From contig CAVXNM010000030.1 of NCBI GenBank assembly GCA_963763115.1, positions 62,001-126,000 of the forward strand: 64,000 nt of DNA, read 5' to 3'. A program made the position numbers and the translations under genes. This document shows positions 18,572-25,999 of this stretch, in pieces. The notes beneath the pieces were generated by a model. That model was not told the DNA's origin and did no database searches. It worked only from the letters and a program-made list of their open reading frames with translations. Source of the stretch: CAVQCA01 sp963763115. GTDB lineage: Bacteria > Pseudomonadota > Gammaproteobacteria > UBA9214. How positions within the stretch are numbered: position 1 is the stretch's first letter; each line of letters opens with the position of its first letter.

Positions 18572-19663
18572 TCAGGTGGGGCTAGCGGGGAGCTCGCGAA
18601 TGTCGTACTTGTCCCCCATTGCCGCCACAATACGCCTTGGCCCTACGACGTTCAGGCGGGCGTGCCCGAAGCGTATATTGTTCAGGATGAGCATATCGCC
18701 GCGTAACCAGCGGTACACGATAGCATTCGCCCATGCCGTCTTCTGGATCTCTTCACTCTCGGATCGATTGATCTCGGAACCATCACCAAAAGTTGTGTGC
18801 AGGAACGCCTTCTTGTTCGCGCCTTCTCTTCTCACGAACCACTCGATAAGATGCCGCTTGACGGGGCTGTATCTTTCAGCGAAGCGGCTGATGTTGTAAC
18901 CAAAGGTGTCGCCGTTGAATATGGCAACGGTCAGGCAGTCCTTGCCGGATACAGGATCGGTTATTACCGCAGGAAGGTTGTGTTCATTCGTCAGGTTGTT
19001 CTTGCGATCCCATTCATAGCATATACCTTCTTCATCAAGTTGATTCTCAACAACGGACTTATCGGAAGTCAAATAGGCATCCATCCACGGTTTCCTGAAA
19101 TTGAACAGGGTATTCTTTTTGCCGCTAAAGAAACGGGTATAACGCAGCCTCCTGGTCTTGAGCTTTTCCTGCAATGCCGCGCTCAGGTCTGCAAAGACCG
19201 CGGCACAATCGAATATCGGCGTTTCACCATAGATTGCAGGCTGCGTATCGCAGTAAAAGGAGACCATTGATGGCCTGATGGAATGGTATGGTAACTCGGT
19301 GTGGATCCCAATGACGAAGGGTCCGGCAGCATCCGTCGAGGAATAAGTTGCATTTGTGATTTTTTCTCTCGGGGATATTCCGGTGTAATACCTATAAAGG
19401 TCATACCCTAAAGCATAAAGAGATTTCTCGAACTCGAAGGGGTTTTCGATAGGAAAACCGCGCAGCAACATGGCCCCATTACTGCGAATACCTTCTCTGA
19501 GCGTCGCGGCATTATTCCGCAAGTAGTTTATGAACTGACTTGCGTCTCCGTCGAAGTCCATTGCCGACGGCGTCAACACCAATGGATAAGACGCGGCTGA
19601 GGTTGCGAAACTCACTTCGGCGTTCTGCAGGGGTCTGAGGTTGTAGTCTTCCATGTTGTTCAC
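18572..19663 (-). CDS. TauD/SyrP-like Fe(II)/2OG dioxygenase
   Basis: A non-heme iron dioxygenase of the TauD/TfdA superfamily, closest in pattern to SyrP/AsnO-type enzymes that hydroxylate amino acids in peptide biosynthesis. Iron ligands visible are His121 and Glu123 in GIHTELPY, with a distal His334 in NNIRFGHAR and a 2OG-binding Arg343-344 in GPRR; GETPIFD is the family's conserved loop. The frame opens at GTG 19663, with an ATG at 19654 as an alternative. It is last in a four-gene minus-strand operon with ScoE-like, FcoT-like and cNMP-domain genes. It probably modifies a product of the first two genes, which is inference. Confidence 0.8.
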   Translation of the reverse strand: MNNMEDYNLRPLQNAEVSFATSAASYPLVLTPSAMDFDGDASQFINYLRNNAATLREGIRSNGAMLLRGFPIENPFEFEKSLYALGYDLYRYYTGISPREKITNATYSSTDAAGPFVIGIHTELPYHSIRPSMVSFYCDTQPAIYGETPIFDCAAVFADLSAALQEKLKTRRLRYTRFFSGKKNTLFNFRKPWMDAYLTSDKSVVENQLDEEGICYEWDRKNNLTNEHNLPAVITDPVSGKDCLTVAIFNGDTFGYNISRFAERYSPVKRHLIEWFVRREGANKKAFLHTTFGDGSEINRSESEEIQKTAWANAIVYRWLRGDMLILNNIRFGHARLNVVGPRRIVAAMGDKYDIRELPASPT

Positions 19664-19724
19664 TAGTGTGCTCGATGGATAGAGTCCGGCAATCGAGTTG
19701 CTCCGGGGCGCAAGCGGTAGCGCC

Positions 19725-20198
19725 CTACAGGCAATGGCTGATGCCGTGGGCTTTCAGTCCCCAGGCCAGCATGGACAGAACCCGCTTGCGATTTTTTCGA
19801 ATCTGCTCGACTGACTGGGAGAACAACTGCTTGAGAATCGCATACCCCATGCCCGGGTTCCGTTCCATGAACTCGGTGAGTGCCCGCCCGTCGATGACGG
19901 CAACGTTACAATCGGTGATGGCGCGAACATCAGCGGAGCGGGACGATGCGTCGAACAGGCTGAGGGCGCCGAAAATGCCCCGCTCGCCGAGGTCAAAGTA
20001 CGCCGGGCGCACCGGTCGTCCCTGCGCTATATTGATCTGTCCCAGTACACGCACCTTGCCCTCCAGCACCAGATAGACGTCGCGCCCGGATTCGCCCTGC
20101 TTGAGGATGTACTCACCGGGCGCGAAGCGTTCGCGCATCCAGACATCGTTTTCCGAAAACTCCGGGTGGTGCAGCAAGGTATTTAAAGTCCAGTGCAT
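19725..20198 (-). CDS. Cyclic-nucleotide-binding domain protein without HTH
   Basis: A 157-residue protein consisting almost entirely of a cNMP-binding beta-barrel (FAPGEYILKQGESGRDVYLV, EGKVRV, GERGIFGALSLFDASSRSADV) followed by a C-terminal helix. The DNA-binding domain of Crp/Fnr proteins is missing, so it is not a transcription factor by itself. It sits third in the operon, 73 bp after the FcoT-like gene and 61 bp before the second dioxygenase. A regulatory or ligand-sensing role within the pathway is possible but unproven. Confidence 0.75.
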   Translation of the reverse strand: MHWTLNTLLHHPEFSENDVWMRERFAPGEYILKQGESGRDVYLVLEGKVRVLGQINIAQGRPVRPAYFDLGERGIFGALSLFDASSRSADVRAITDCNVAVIDGRALTEFMERNPGMGYAILKQLFSQSVEQIRKNRKRVLSMLAWGLKAHGISHCL

Positions 20199-20271
20199 GG
20201 TTCCTATCTCCGTTACACCCCAGGCGCCTATCGGCTCCAGGGCGTGGCTTTGGTGGTCCGGGTCAATTCAA

Positions 20272-20865
20272 TCAGTGGGCTGCGCCGGTGGAGAAGGCGA
20301 GGAGAATGTCTCCGTCGGCAAGGCCACCGTTTGCATCCGAAAACACGACATGCGTATGTGCAAAGAAGGTGTTAGCCATCGACGACACGCGTCGCACGCT
20401 CAGTTCGCCATGAAACAGGTCGCTGTCAATCGGCGCTTTGAACCGACTCTGATATTTCACAATAAACATGGACGACAGCTGGTGAGTTCTATACCCGGCA
20501 TAGTTCATGCCGAGTTTCTTCGCCAAAGCCGGGGCGATCTTGGGCAACAGGTCTTTTCTGAAGCATTCAGCAAACAGCACGTAGGCCAGCTGGTTGAAGC
20601 AGATATTGAACTCCACTGCGTTGAAATGGCCCGTATCGTCGATATAGCAGCTTTCGGGAATGGCGAACTCGCCGAAAGCCGTCATCAGCGCTTTGTTGCG
20701 ATCATCTTTTCGTGCAGATCCACCATCATTGACATCGGCGTCAACAACGAATGCGGACCGCAGATAGGTCGCATGGTCCTTGTATGGTGACAGGATCTCG
20801 CGAACGAAATCGATTTCCACTTCCCAGGTGTTGGGCTCACTCGAAGCATTCATTACAGTCGACAT
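20272..20865 (-). CDS. FcoT-like thioesterase (ScoD/Rv0098 type)
   Basis: The 197-residue protein carries the signature of the hot-dog FcoT family: TGHFNAVE at 78-85, CFNQLAY at 89-95, and HQLSSMFI...SRF at 128-142, as in Mycobacterium tuberculosis Rv0098. Members of this family (ScoD, MmaD) work with an acyl-carrier protein and add glycine to an enoyl thioester and release an N-carboxymethyl beta-amino acid, the substrate of ScoE. The start has AGGAG six bases upstream. It follows the ScoE-like gene by 22 bp. The same pairing in actinobacteria defines isonitrile lipopeptide clusters, so the function is inferred with good support. Confidence 0.85.
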   Translation of the reverse strand: MSTVMNASSEPNTWEVEIDFVREILSPYKDHATYLRSAFVVDADVNDGGSARKDDRNKALMTAFGEFAIPESCYIDDTGHFNAVEFNICFNQLAYVLFAECFRKDLLPKIAPALAKKLGMNYAGYRTHQLSSMFIVKYQSRFKAPIDSDLFHGELSVRRVSSMANTFFAHTHVVFSDANGGLADGDILLAFSTGAAH

Positions 20866-20887
20866 AACACTCTCCTATATAGCTGTT

Positions 20888-21796
20888 TCAGTTGGACAAG
20901 GGGTAGCCATCACCCAGGGTGATGCGGAACATCATGGTCTGCTCTTCCTTTGCGGCGGTATCGCGAACATCGCCGTTGACATTTTCGGCGCGGCCCGAGC
21001 GATGGATCAGGAAACGGTTGTCCCAGACGATGATGTCGCCTAGCTCCCAGAAGACTTTGCGGACGAAACGCGGCTGCTCGGCGAAATCGAAGACGACCTT
21101 GAGCAGATCCTCGGCCTGCCCGGCGGGCACGCCGTCGATGCCGACGCTGAAGCCGCGGCTTCCATACAGAACACGCTCACCGGTCACCGGGTGTTCGATA
21201 ACAGCGGGATGCGATACCGGCGGCGCGTAGTCATCGATCATCCTGAGAATGTCGGTGATGTCGAAGCCGACGTCCTGCTCGCGCACCTTGTAACGCCAAC
21301 GGCCGCTGTGCAGGAGGCGCGCATTGTCGAGAGGCGTTTTCAACGCCGTGGGCAGCGCCGCATAGACTTCAGCCATATCGACGAATAACGTCGAGCGCCG
21401 CCAGATTTCCGGAATGATCTGCGGGTAGAGCATGGTCAGCGGCATAGGCTCGCTCTGAAACGAGGTATCGGAGTGCCAGTAGCCTCCAGTGCGCGCCACA
21501 CCCAGCCTCCGACCGTTGTGCTCCACGTTCGAGGAAACGAAGATCAGCGGGTAGTCCGGGTGATGGTAGTTCTCCTGCAGGTAGGGCTGCGGCTCACCGA
21601 CCCGGTAGGAGAACTCGATGTACTCCTCGGTGCTGAGGTCCTGACCCTTGATGACGACAACGCGGTGCGCATAGAGAGCACGCTTGATGGCGGCCAGCTG
21701 GTCGCCGGAAAGCTTGCGCAGATCGACACCGCGGACCACCGCGCCGAATCCGTTACCGTCCAGGCCGTCGCTCTTCATCAGCGTGTCAAACATCAT
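20888..21796 (-). CDS. ScoE/Rv0097-like isonitrile-forming oxidase
   Basis: A TauD/TfdA-fold iron/2OG enzyme with the ScoE-subgroup pattern: PQPYLQENYHHP and LIFVSSNV before the metal site, RTGGYWHSDTSF with His108 and Asp110, LFVDMAEVYAALP, then HPVTGERVLYGS, and the distal His265 (NRFLIHRS) with Arg291. ScoE and Rv0097 oxidise and decarboxylate an N-carboxymethyl beta-amino acid to an isonitrile. The ATG at 21796 is preferred over 21811 because GGAG lies just upstream of it. It is the first gene of the operon, followed by the FcoT-like partner. Numbering is from the 21796 start. Confidence 0.85.
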   Translation of the reverse strand: MMFDTLMKSDGLDGNGFGAVVRGVDLRKLSGDQLAAIKRALYAHRVVVIKGQDLSTEEYIEFSYRVGEPQPYLQENYHHPDYPLIFVSSNVEHNGRRLGVARTGGYWHSDTSFQSEPMPLTMLYPQIIPEIWRRSTLFVDMAEVYAALPTALKTPLDNARLLHSGRWRYKVREQDVGFDITDILRMIDDYAPPVSHPAVIEHPVTGERVLYGSRGFSVGIDGVPAGQAEDLLKVVFDFAEQPRFVRKVFWELGDIIVWDNRFLIHRSGRAENVNGDVRDTAAKEEQTMMFRITLGDGYPLSN

Positions 21797-21983
21797 GTTG
21801 TCTCCATCCATACGGTTTGCGTTTGTGAGGGAGATATAGCAGGAGTTGTGCCAAACCCCGGGCGCGAGGCCGTGCAGTCAGCATAAGTCCAGGAAAAAAA
21901 CGACGTTATGGGTGGATTGAAGGATATGAGGGCAGTGCCGTGAGGCGCGCTGTTTGGCCTATCTGTTTGCGCGACACCAACAG

Positions 21984-22545
21984 CTATCTACACATTACGC
22001 GACCTCGAACAACAGCAATGCGCGTGAGGGTTGAGTGGACTGCGCCGTGAGACTGAGGCGGGAAAGAAGCCTCTGGCGCCGCCTCCTTCGCATCGCCAAG
22101 GGCGAGCATATTCGCCATCAACTTGGAGTCCGCGATGCGAACGATGATTCGCATCGACCCACCGCAGGCCGGGCAGGTCTCGATGTCGATGCCAAATAGC
22201 CCTTCCGGGCGCTGTGCCCGTGCCATCGAGGCGTGGCGTTCAGCCGGCCCAAGTTCCACCGGAGCCGTAGTGGAATACTCACCTCTCCTGCCCCGCTTGG
22301 GCCGCGCCCCCTCCACCGGCTGTTGGACGCGAATACGCCTTGGAAGCGCATGAGGTTGACCGGCGGTTTGGACCAAAGCTGCCAACCGGCGATAAAGTCC
22401 ACCAGCTCGAAAGAAAACTTTCTGGCACCCAAGCCTACGCGCCGAATTTCCGGACGGCGTGGAAGGCGGCCCTAACCTCCGGGGAAGGCACTATGCAAAG
22501 AGTTCGATATGTGTCCACGATGGGGACCCAATCTACCCCCGAACT
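21984..22545 (-). mobile_element. IS91-family remnant (B), inserted in a DsrE-like gene
   Basis: The minus strand encodes pieces of an IS91-type transposase in shifting frames: NLMRFQGVFASNSRWRGRG, then RAQRPEGLFGIDIETC with PACGGSMRIIVRIADSKL. The right end (22448-22545) is a terminal sequence shared with copies C, D, E and F (CTATGCA...TTCGATATG..TCCACGATGGGG). The left half of the transposase, including the HUH catalytic region, is missing. The terminal end abuts and truncates a DsrE-like gene. Confidence 0.7.
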
Positions 22546-22674
22546 CACCAGGAACATGGTGACCTCCAGACCGGAATTGATGCCGCTGTTGGCGACGCTC
22601 CAGGCCACGGACGAACGCTCGTCGTGAAAGCCATTGGTGACCACGATGACCAGTTTTCTTTTTTCGTCTGACAT
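22435..22674 (-). pseudogene. DsrE-like gene, truncated by IS91 remnant
   Basis: The ATG at 22674 has AAGGAG seven bases upstream. About 43 residues follow the DsrE/DsrF-like fold (MSDEKRKLVIVVTNGFHDER, then SGLEVTMFLVSSGVDWV), after which the frame enters the IS91 terminus near 22545 and continues as junk to a stop at 22435. DsrE-family proteins act in sulfur transfer, so the ancestor may have had a sulfur-related role; nothing of the rest of that pathway is here. Confidence 0.6.
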
Positions 22675-23077
22675 GACTATCTCCTTTGATGGTTTAGCCA
22701 ATCGTTATCCGACGGTGTCGGTTTGGTGGCACTCGCGCTGAGGTGGTCCAATCGAATTCAGCAGCGTGCTTAGAAGTAGTGACGCACGGCTGGGTCCTCC
22801 AGGTCCCGAAAAGTCAATTTTTTTGATTACCCGCGGCTCAGCCATTGAGGTACCGGGCGCTCTGGGTCATCACCATGATCGAGAATGTGAAAAACCGATC
22901 CATTCTGTCCCATGGGATACCGAAAACCCGTTTCAGGCACAGCACCGAGGACACTGCAGCCCGGCACTCGGCCAGTGTCGGCTCCTCCGGATCCACCCTT
23001 GTGGCACGTTAACCCGTCTTTCGCAACTCAGCCTATTGAAAGACGATAACCCATTGAATCGATTTAAAGCGACTCCT

Positions 23078-24930
23078 CTAGGTCTTCACTACAGGCGGGG
23101 TGTCAGGTCATCAACTTCTGCGCTGAACTGATCCGCGGTGGGGGCTGTCCGGGCAGCGTCAGCTTGAGCTGATCGAGCAACAATTGCAGATCTTTCTCCG
23201 GCAGCGTGTAGCGCGGTAAGACCAAGTCGCGGCCATCCGTGGTGGGCAGCTGCACATCGACCATTTGCACGGCGGAAAATTTCTCCAGCACCGCCCGTGG
23301 GGTCAATCCCGGCGCCAGCGTGCGGGTGCGTTGCTTGAGCGTAACCTGCAGGCAGTAGGCGACGAAGGCGACAAAGATATGGGCCTCGATGCGTTCATCG
23401 ATTTGATGGTAGATCGGTCGGATAGCCAGATCGCTTTTCAGTTCCTTGAAGGACTGCTCGATTTCCGTGAGCTGGATGTAGTACTCCCACAGCGTCGCTG
23501 GATCACTTTGCGTGAGGTTGGAGCGCAGCAGGTAGCGTCCCTCACGGCGGCGGGTCTGGCGCAGTCTGTCCTTGCGCAGGCAGAACCTAAAGCCATGGGT
23601 CTTTAGCTCGGCATCGTTCTGGGGCAATTGGATGGCCACCAGGGCATAGGCCTTGCCGGCCTCTTTCTTGGCCGCGCCCAATTTGATCAGCAGTTGATCG
23701 CGGGTCAGCTTCTGGCATTGCAGTTCATGGAGTCGTTTCCAGAGCCGCTTGAGTTTGCGCTGCCGCATGGCGCGCTCTTTATGCATGCGTCCGGTACTTT
23801 TTGCCAGGATGTAGAGCTCCTCGGACTGCGCGAGCAGCTTGACCTCTACCGACTCCCGCGCCTTCTCCCAGGGTTTGCCGAGAAAGGCTTTTTCCAAAGC
23901 ACTCAGGCGACCCCGGGGCGTGCCCACCAGATAGTAAACCGGCGTCTCGCTCTGGCGCATCTGTGCCAGCGCCTCCTCGGTCGGGATGCCGCGGTCCATG
24001 ACCCAGACCCGTTCGCTCTTGCCATACTGCTCTTCGATGTGTTTGAGGAAATCCGTCAGTGTGGTCTTGTCACTGGTGTTGCCCGGCATGACCTCATAGG
24101 TCAACGGAAAACCCTCCGGTGTGACAATCAGTGCAATGACGACCTGCACACAGTCGGGGCGCTTATCGCGGCTGTACCCGTAGCACCGTTTGCCCTCATC
24201 CGGGGGCTCGGATTCAAAATAGGTACTGGTCAGGTCATAGAGCAGGATATCAAAGCGCGGATTGAACAGCGTCTGCCACTGCCCTTTCAGATAGGAAAAG
24301 AATTCGCGCTTGTGTGGCAATAACCGATCCAGACAACGGTAGAGCTTGTCCTTTTGCACCAGCGCAAAATCCTCGCCCAGCAAATCGGCCATGGCACTTT
24401 CCTCGAACCACTGCCGATGCAGACGCCATTCACTGCCAGGATCGATCAGGCGGTAGGCAACCAGCGTCTTGAACACCGCCAACCAGCGCGTCCCCTGGCG
24501 GCTGCTACGCAGGCGCTGTGACCAGAAATCATCCAGCCCCAACTGATCCCACAGTTCACAGGCAAGCCAACACGCACCCCACTGGCGCGGACGCTTGAGC
24601 TGCAGCTCACTGAGCTTGACCTGTACCACATCACAGTCAAGCTCGGGGGCTTGGCGATCTTCCGGAAAGATCGCCACCTGCCGGGGTTTGCGCTGGCCCT
24701 CTTGCACTACCTCGATCGTCTTGCACCAGGCCACCTGCTGCTGATCATTGATCTCGCCGAGATAGAGTACCTGACGTTGTACCACACGATTACCACCACA
24801 GCGCCGGTTCTCCACAATACTCCAGTAGCGGTGTTCCTTGCCGTCCTTGAAGCGCTTCGTAGCACGCAGAAACATGCGCACAGTTTGACAAACTACCAAG
24901 CGGTATCAATAGGCTAGGTCTTCACTACAG
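23078..24930 (-). mobile_element. IS1634-family insertion sequence with 17-bp direct repeats
   Basis: One long transposase gene (see 23103-24875) is flanked by an exact 17-bp direct repeat, CTAGGTCTTCACTACAG, at 23078-23094 and 24914-24930. IS1634-type elements are known for unusually long and variable target duplications, so these are best read as the duplicated target. I do not see clear terminal inverted repeats. The element is apparently intact and is inserted in the 170-bp inverted-repeat element described above. Confidence 0.75.
23103..24875 (-). CDS. IS1634-family DDE transposase
   Basis: The 590-residue protein is a full-length IS4-superfamily (IS1634) transposase. Visible elements are the N-terminal KEHRYWSIVENRR, the first Asp of the DDE triad in ILLYDLTSTYF, the second in VWVMDRGIPTEE, and the YREK-like YYIQLTEIEQSFKELKSDL near the C-terminus with the final Glu. 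The ATG at 24875 starts at the conserved MFLRATKRF; a TTG-like start at 24899 adds nothing conserved. No frameshift is present, so it could be active. Confidence 0.9.
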   Translation of the reverse strand: MFLRATKRFKDGKEHRYWSIVENRRCGGNRVVQRQVLYLGEINDQQQVAWCKTIEVVQEGQRKPRQVAIFPEDRQAPELDCDVVQVKLSELQLKRPRQWGACWLACELWDQLGLDDFWSQRLRSSRQGTRWLAVFKTLVAYRLIDPGSEWRLHRQWFEESAMADLLGEDFALVQKDKLYRCLDRLLPHKREFFSYLKGQWQTLFNPRFDILLYDLTSTYFESEPPDEGKRCYGYSRDKRPDCVQVVIALIVTPEGFPLTYEVMPGNTSDKTTLTDFLKHIEEQYGKSERVWVMDRGIPTEEALAQMRQSETPVYYLVGTPRGRLSALEKAFLGKPWEKARESVEVKLLAQSEELYILAKSTGRMHKERAMRQRKLKRLWKRLHELQCQKLTRDQLLIKLGAAKKEAGKAYALVAIQLPQNDAELKTHGFRFCLRKDRLRQTRRREGRYLLRSNLTQSDPATLWEYYIQLTEIEQSFKELKSDLAIRPIYHQIDERIEAHIFVAFVAYCLQVTLKQRTRTLAPGLTPRAVLEKFSAVQMVDVQLPTTDGRDLVLPRYTLPEKDLQLLLDQLKLTLPGQPPPRISSAQKLMT

Positions 24931-25029
24931 ACACATCGCCGCGTCCACATCCTGACAGATCAGTGTCTTGCGAGGTCCACAGCAGAAAAAATCAGCGCTC
25001 CTTGGGTCGAGTTGCGAAAGACGGGTTAA

Positions 25030-25277
25030 TCTCCGCTGCCCCGCTTGCCCCGCGTCACCCATCCCGGTTCGGTCTGTTTGGTGCGAACACGCCGTGGACG
25101 CGGATGAGGTTGACCTGCGGTTTGGGAGCAAGGGTTACCAGCCGACATGAAGGAACGAAAAATTTCTCGGGCGCAGAGCGGTGCGCCGAAGTTCCGAATA
25201 GCCTGAAAGACGGCCCTGACTTTCGGGGAAGGCGCTATGCAGAGAATTCGATATGCGTCCACGATGGGGATGTAGGT
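25030..25277 (-). mobile_element. IS91-family remnant (C)
   Basis: Minus-strand sequence related to the conserved region of the IS91-type transposase (HPRPRRVRTKQ frame; GGTTTGGGAGC..GTTACCAGCC on the plus strand) is followed by the shared terminal repeat at 25180-25277 (GCTATGCAGAGAATTCGATA, then TGCGTCCACGATGGGGA). It lies directly right of the 21-bp inverted repeat, so it was probably there first. Confidence 0.6.
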
Positions 25278-25318
25278 ATTAGTACCGTACCAATACCGCT
25301 GCCATCTGACTTTTCGGC

Positions 25319-25501
25319 TCAGGACTGCTGGGACTGATCGATCTCTGTAAAAGCCAGAAGCCAGCTAAGCAATTCTGCTTGGGCTTCCCGATCATCGGTC
25401 TGCTGGTACTCTTGCGCCACTCTCCCGCAAGTTTCCATGATGTCGGCACCATGCCATGCCTTGATAGGCTCCAGAAGCGCGTTTAAGCGGCGTTTGCACA
25501 A
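25319..25501 (-). CDS. Small helical protein or C-terminal fragment, 60 aa
   Basis: The frame reads as regular amphipathic helix (CKRRLNALLEPIKAWHG, then CGRVAQEYQQTDDREAQ, and AELLSWLLAFTEID). It opens with TTG and has no ribosome site, so it may be the 3' end of a gene cut at its left by rearrangement. No family is recognised. Confidence 0.35.
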   Translation of the reverse strand: MCKRRLNALLEPIKAWHGADIMETCGRVAQEYQQTDDREAQAELLSWLLAFTEIDQSQQS

Positions 25502-25642
25502 TGCCGTGGTTCCCTAATCGCATACGTTCACATCACGAAATCCTACGTATTTTTCATTATTTCGGGATGCTTTTCTTAATTTTCTTAATTGATAGGCGAT
25601 AATCACTTTAACTTTGCTAAAGCAACTATCACCAGGATCGCC

Positions 25643-25997
25643 ATGCCCCACAACCTCTGCCCCTACTGCTCAGCTGCCTTACGCATCACCAGGCTGAGCT
25701 GCGAAGACTGCGGGCTGGGGCTGGAGGGGGAGTTCCGCCACCCCCCGGCTCTCGCGCCTAGTGCCCGAGGAGCAGCGTTTCGTGGAGCTGTTCGTGCTCG
25801 CGAGCGGGCGCCTGAAGCAGATGTCCGAGCTGCTGGGGGTCTCATACCCCACGGTGCGCAGCCGGCTGCACAGGCTGATCGCGCACCTCAGGGAGGAGCA
25901 GGAACGTGACGAGGCTCGCAAGCGGCGGATCCTGGAGGATATTGAGGCCGGGTGCATCCCGCCGAAACAAGGGATGCGAATGATCGAGAACCTGTGA
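25643..25997 (+). pseudogene. DUF2089-type zinc-ribbon/HTH regulator, frameshifted
   Basis: The N-terminus has a zinc ribbon (CPYCSAAL..CEDCGL, Cys pairs at residues 6/9 and 20/23), and the second half a helix-turn-helix (FVELFVLASGRLKQMSELLG, SYPTVRSRL). The two halves are in different frames: a run of six C at 25741-25746 should have five for the frames to join (giving EFRHP followed by RLSRLVPEEQ). It ends two bases before the gene at 26000. DUF2089 proteins are presumed regulators and often stand beside membrane-protein genes of this kind. Confidence 0.6.
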
Positions 25998-25999
25998 CC

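Larger units (their letters stand above)
23009..25029. repeat. 21-bp inverted repeats flanking the IS1634 element
   Basis: TTAACCCGTCTTTCGCAACTC at 23009-23029 and its exact reverse complement at 25009-25029 bracket the IS1634-family element. Removing that element and its duplicated site leaves about 170 bp between the repeats, the size of a small non-autonomous transposon (MITE-like) with 21-bp ends. No transposase of its own is visible. Confidence 0.6.

Noticed and set aside
24925..25131. 68-codon minus-strand frame right of the IS1634 element.
   Set aside because: It spans the 21-bp inverted repeat and part of the IS91 remnant, and has no ribosome site.
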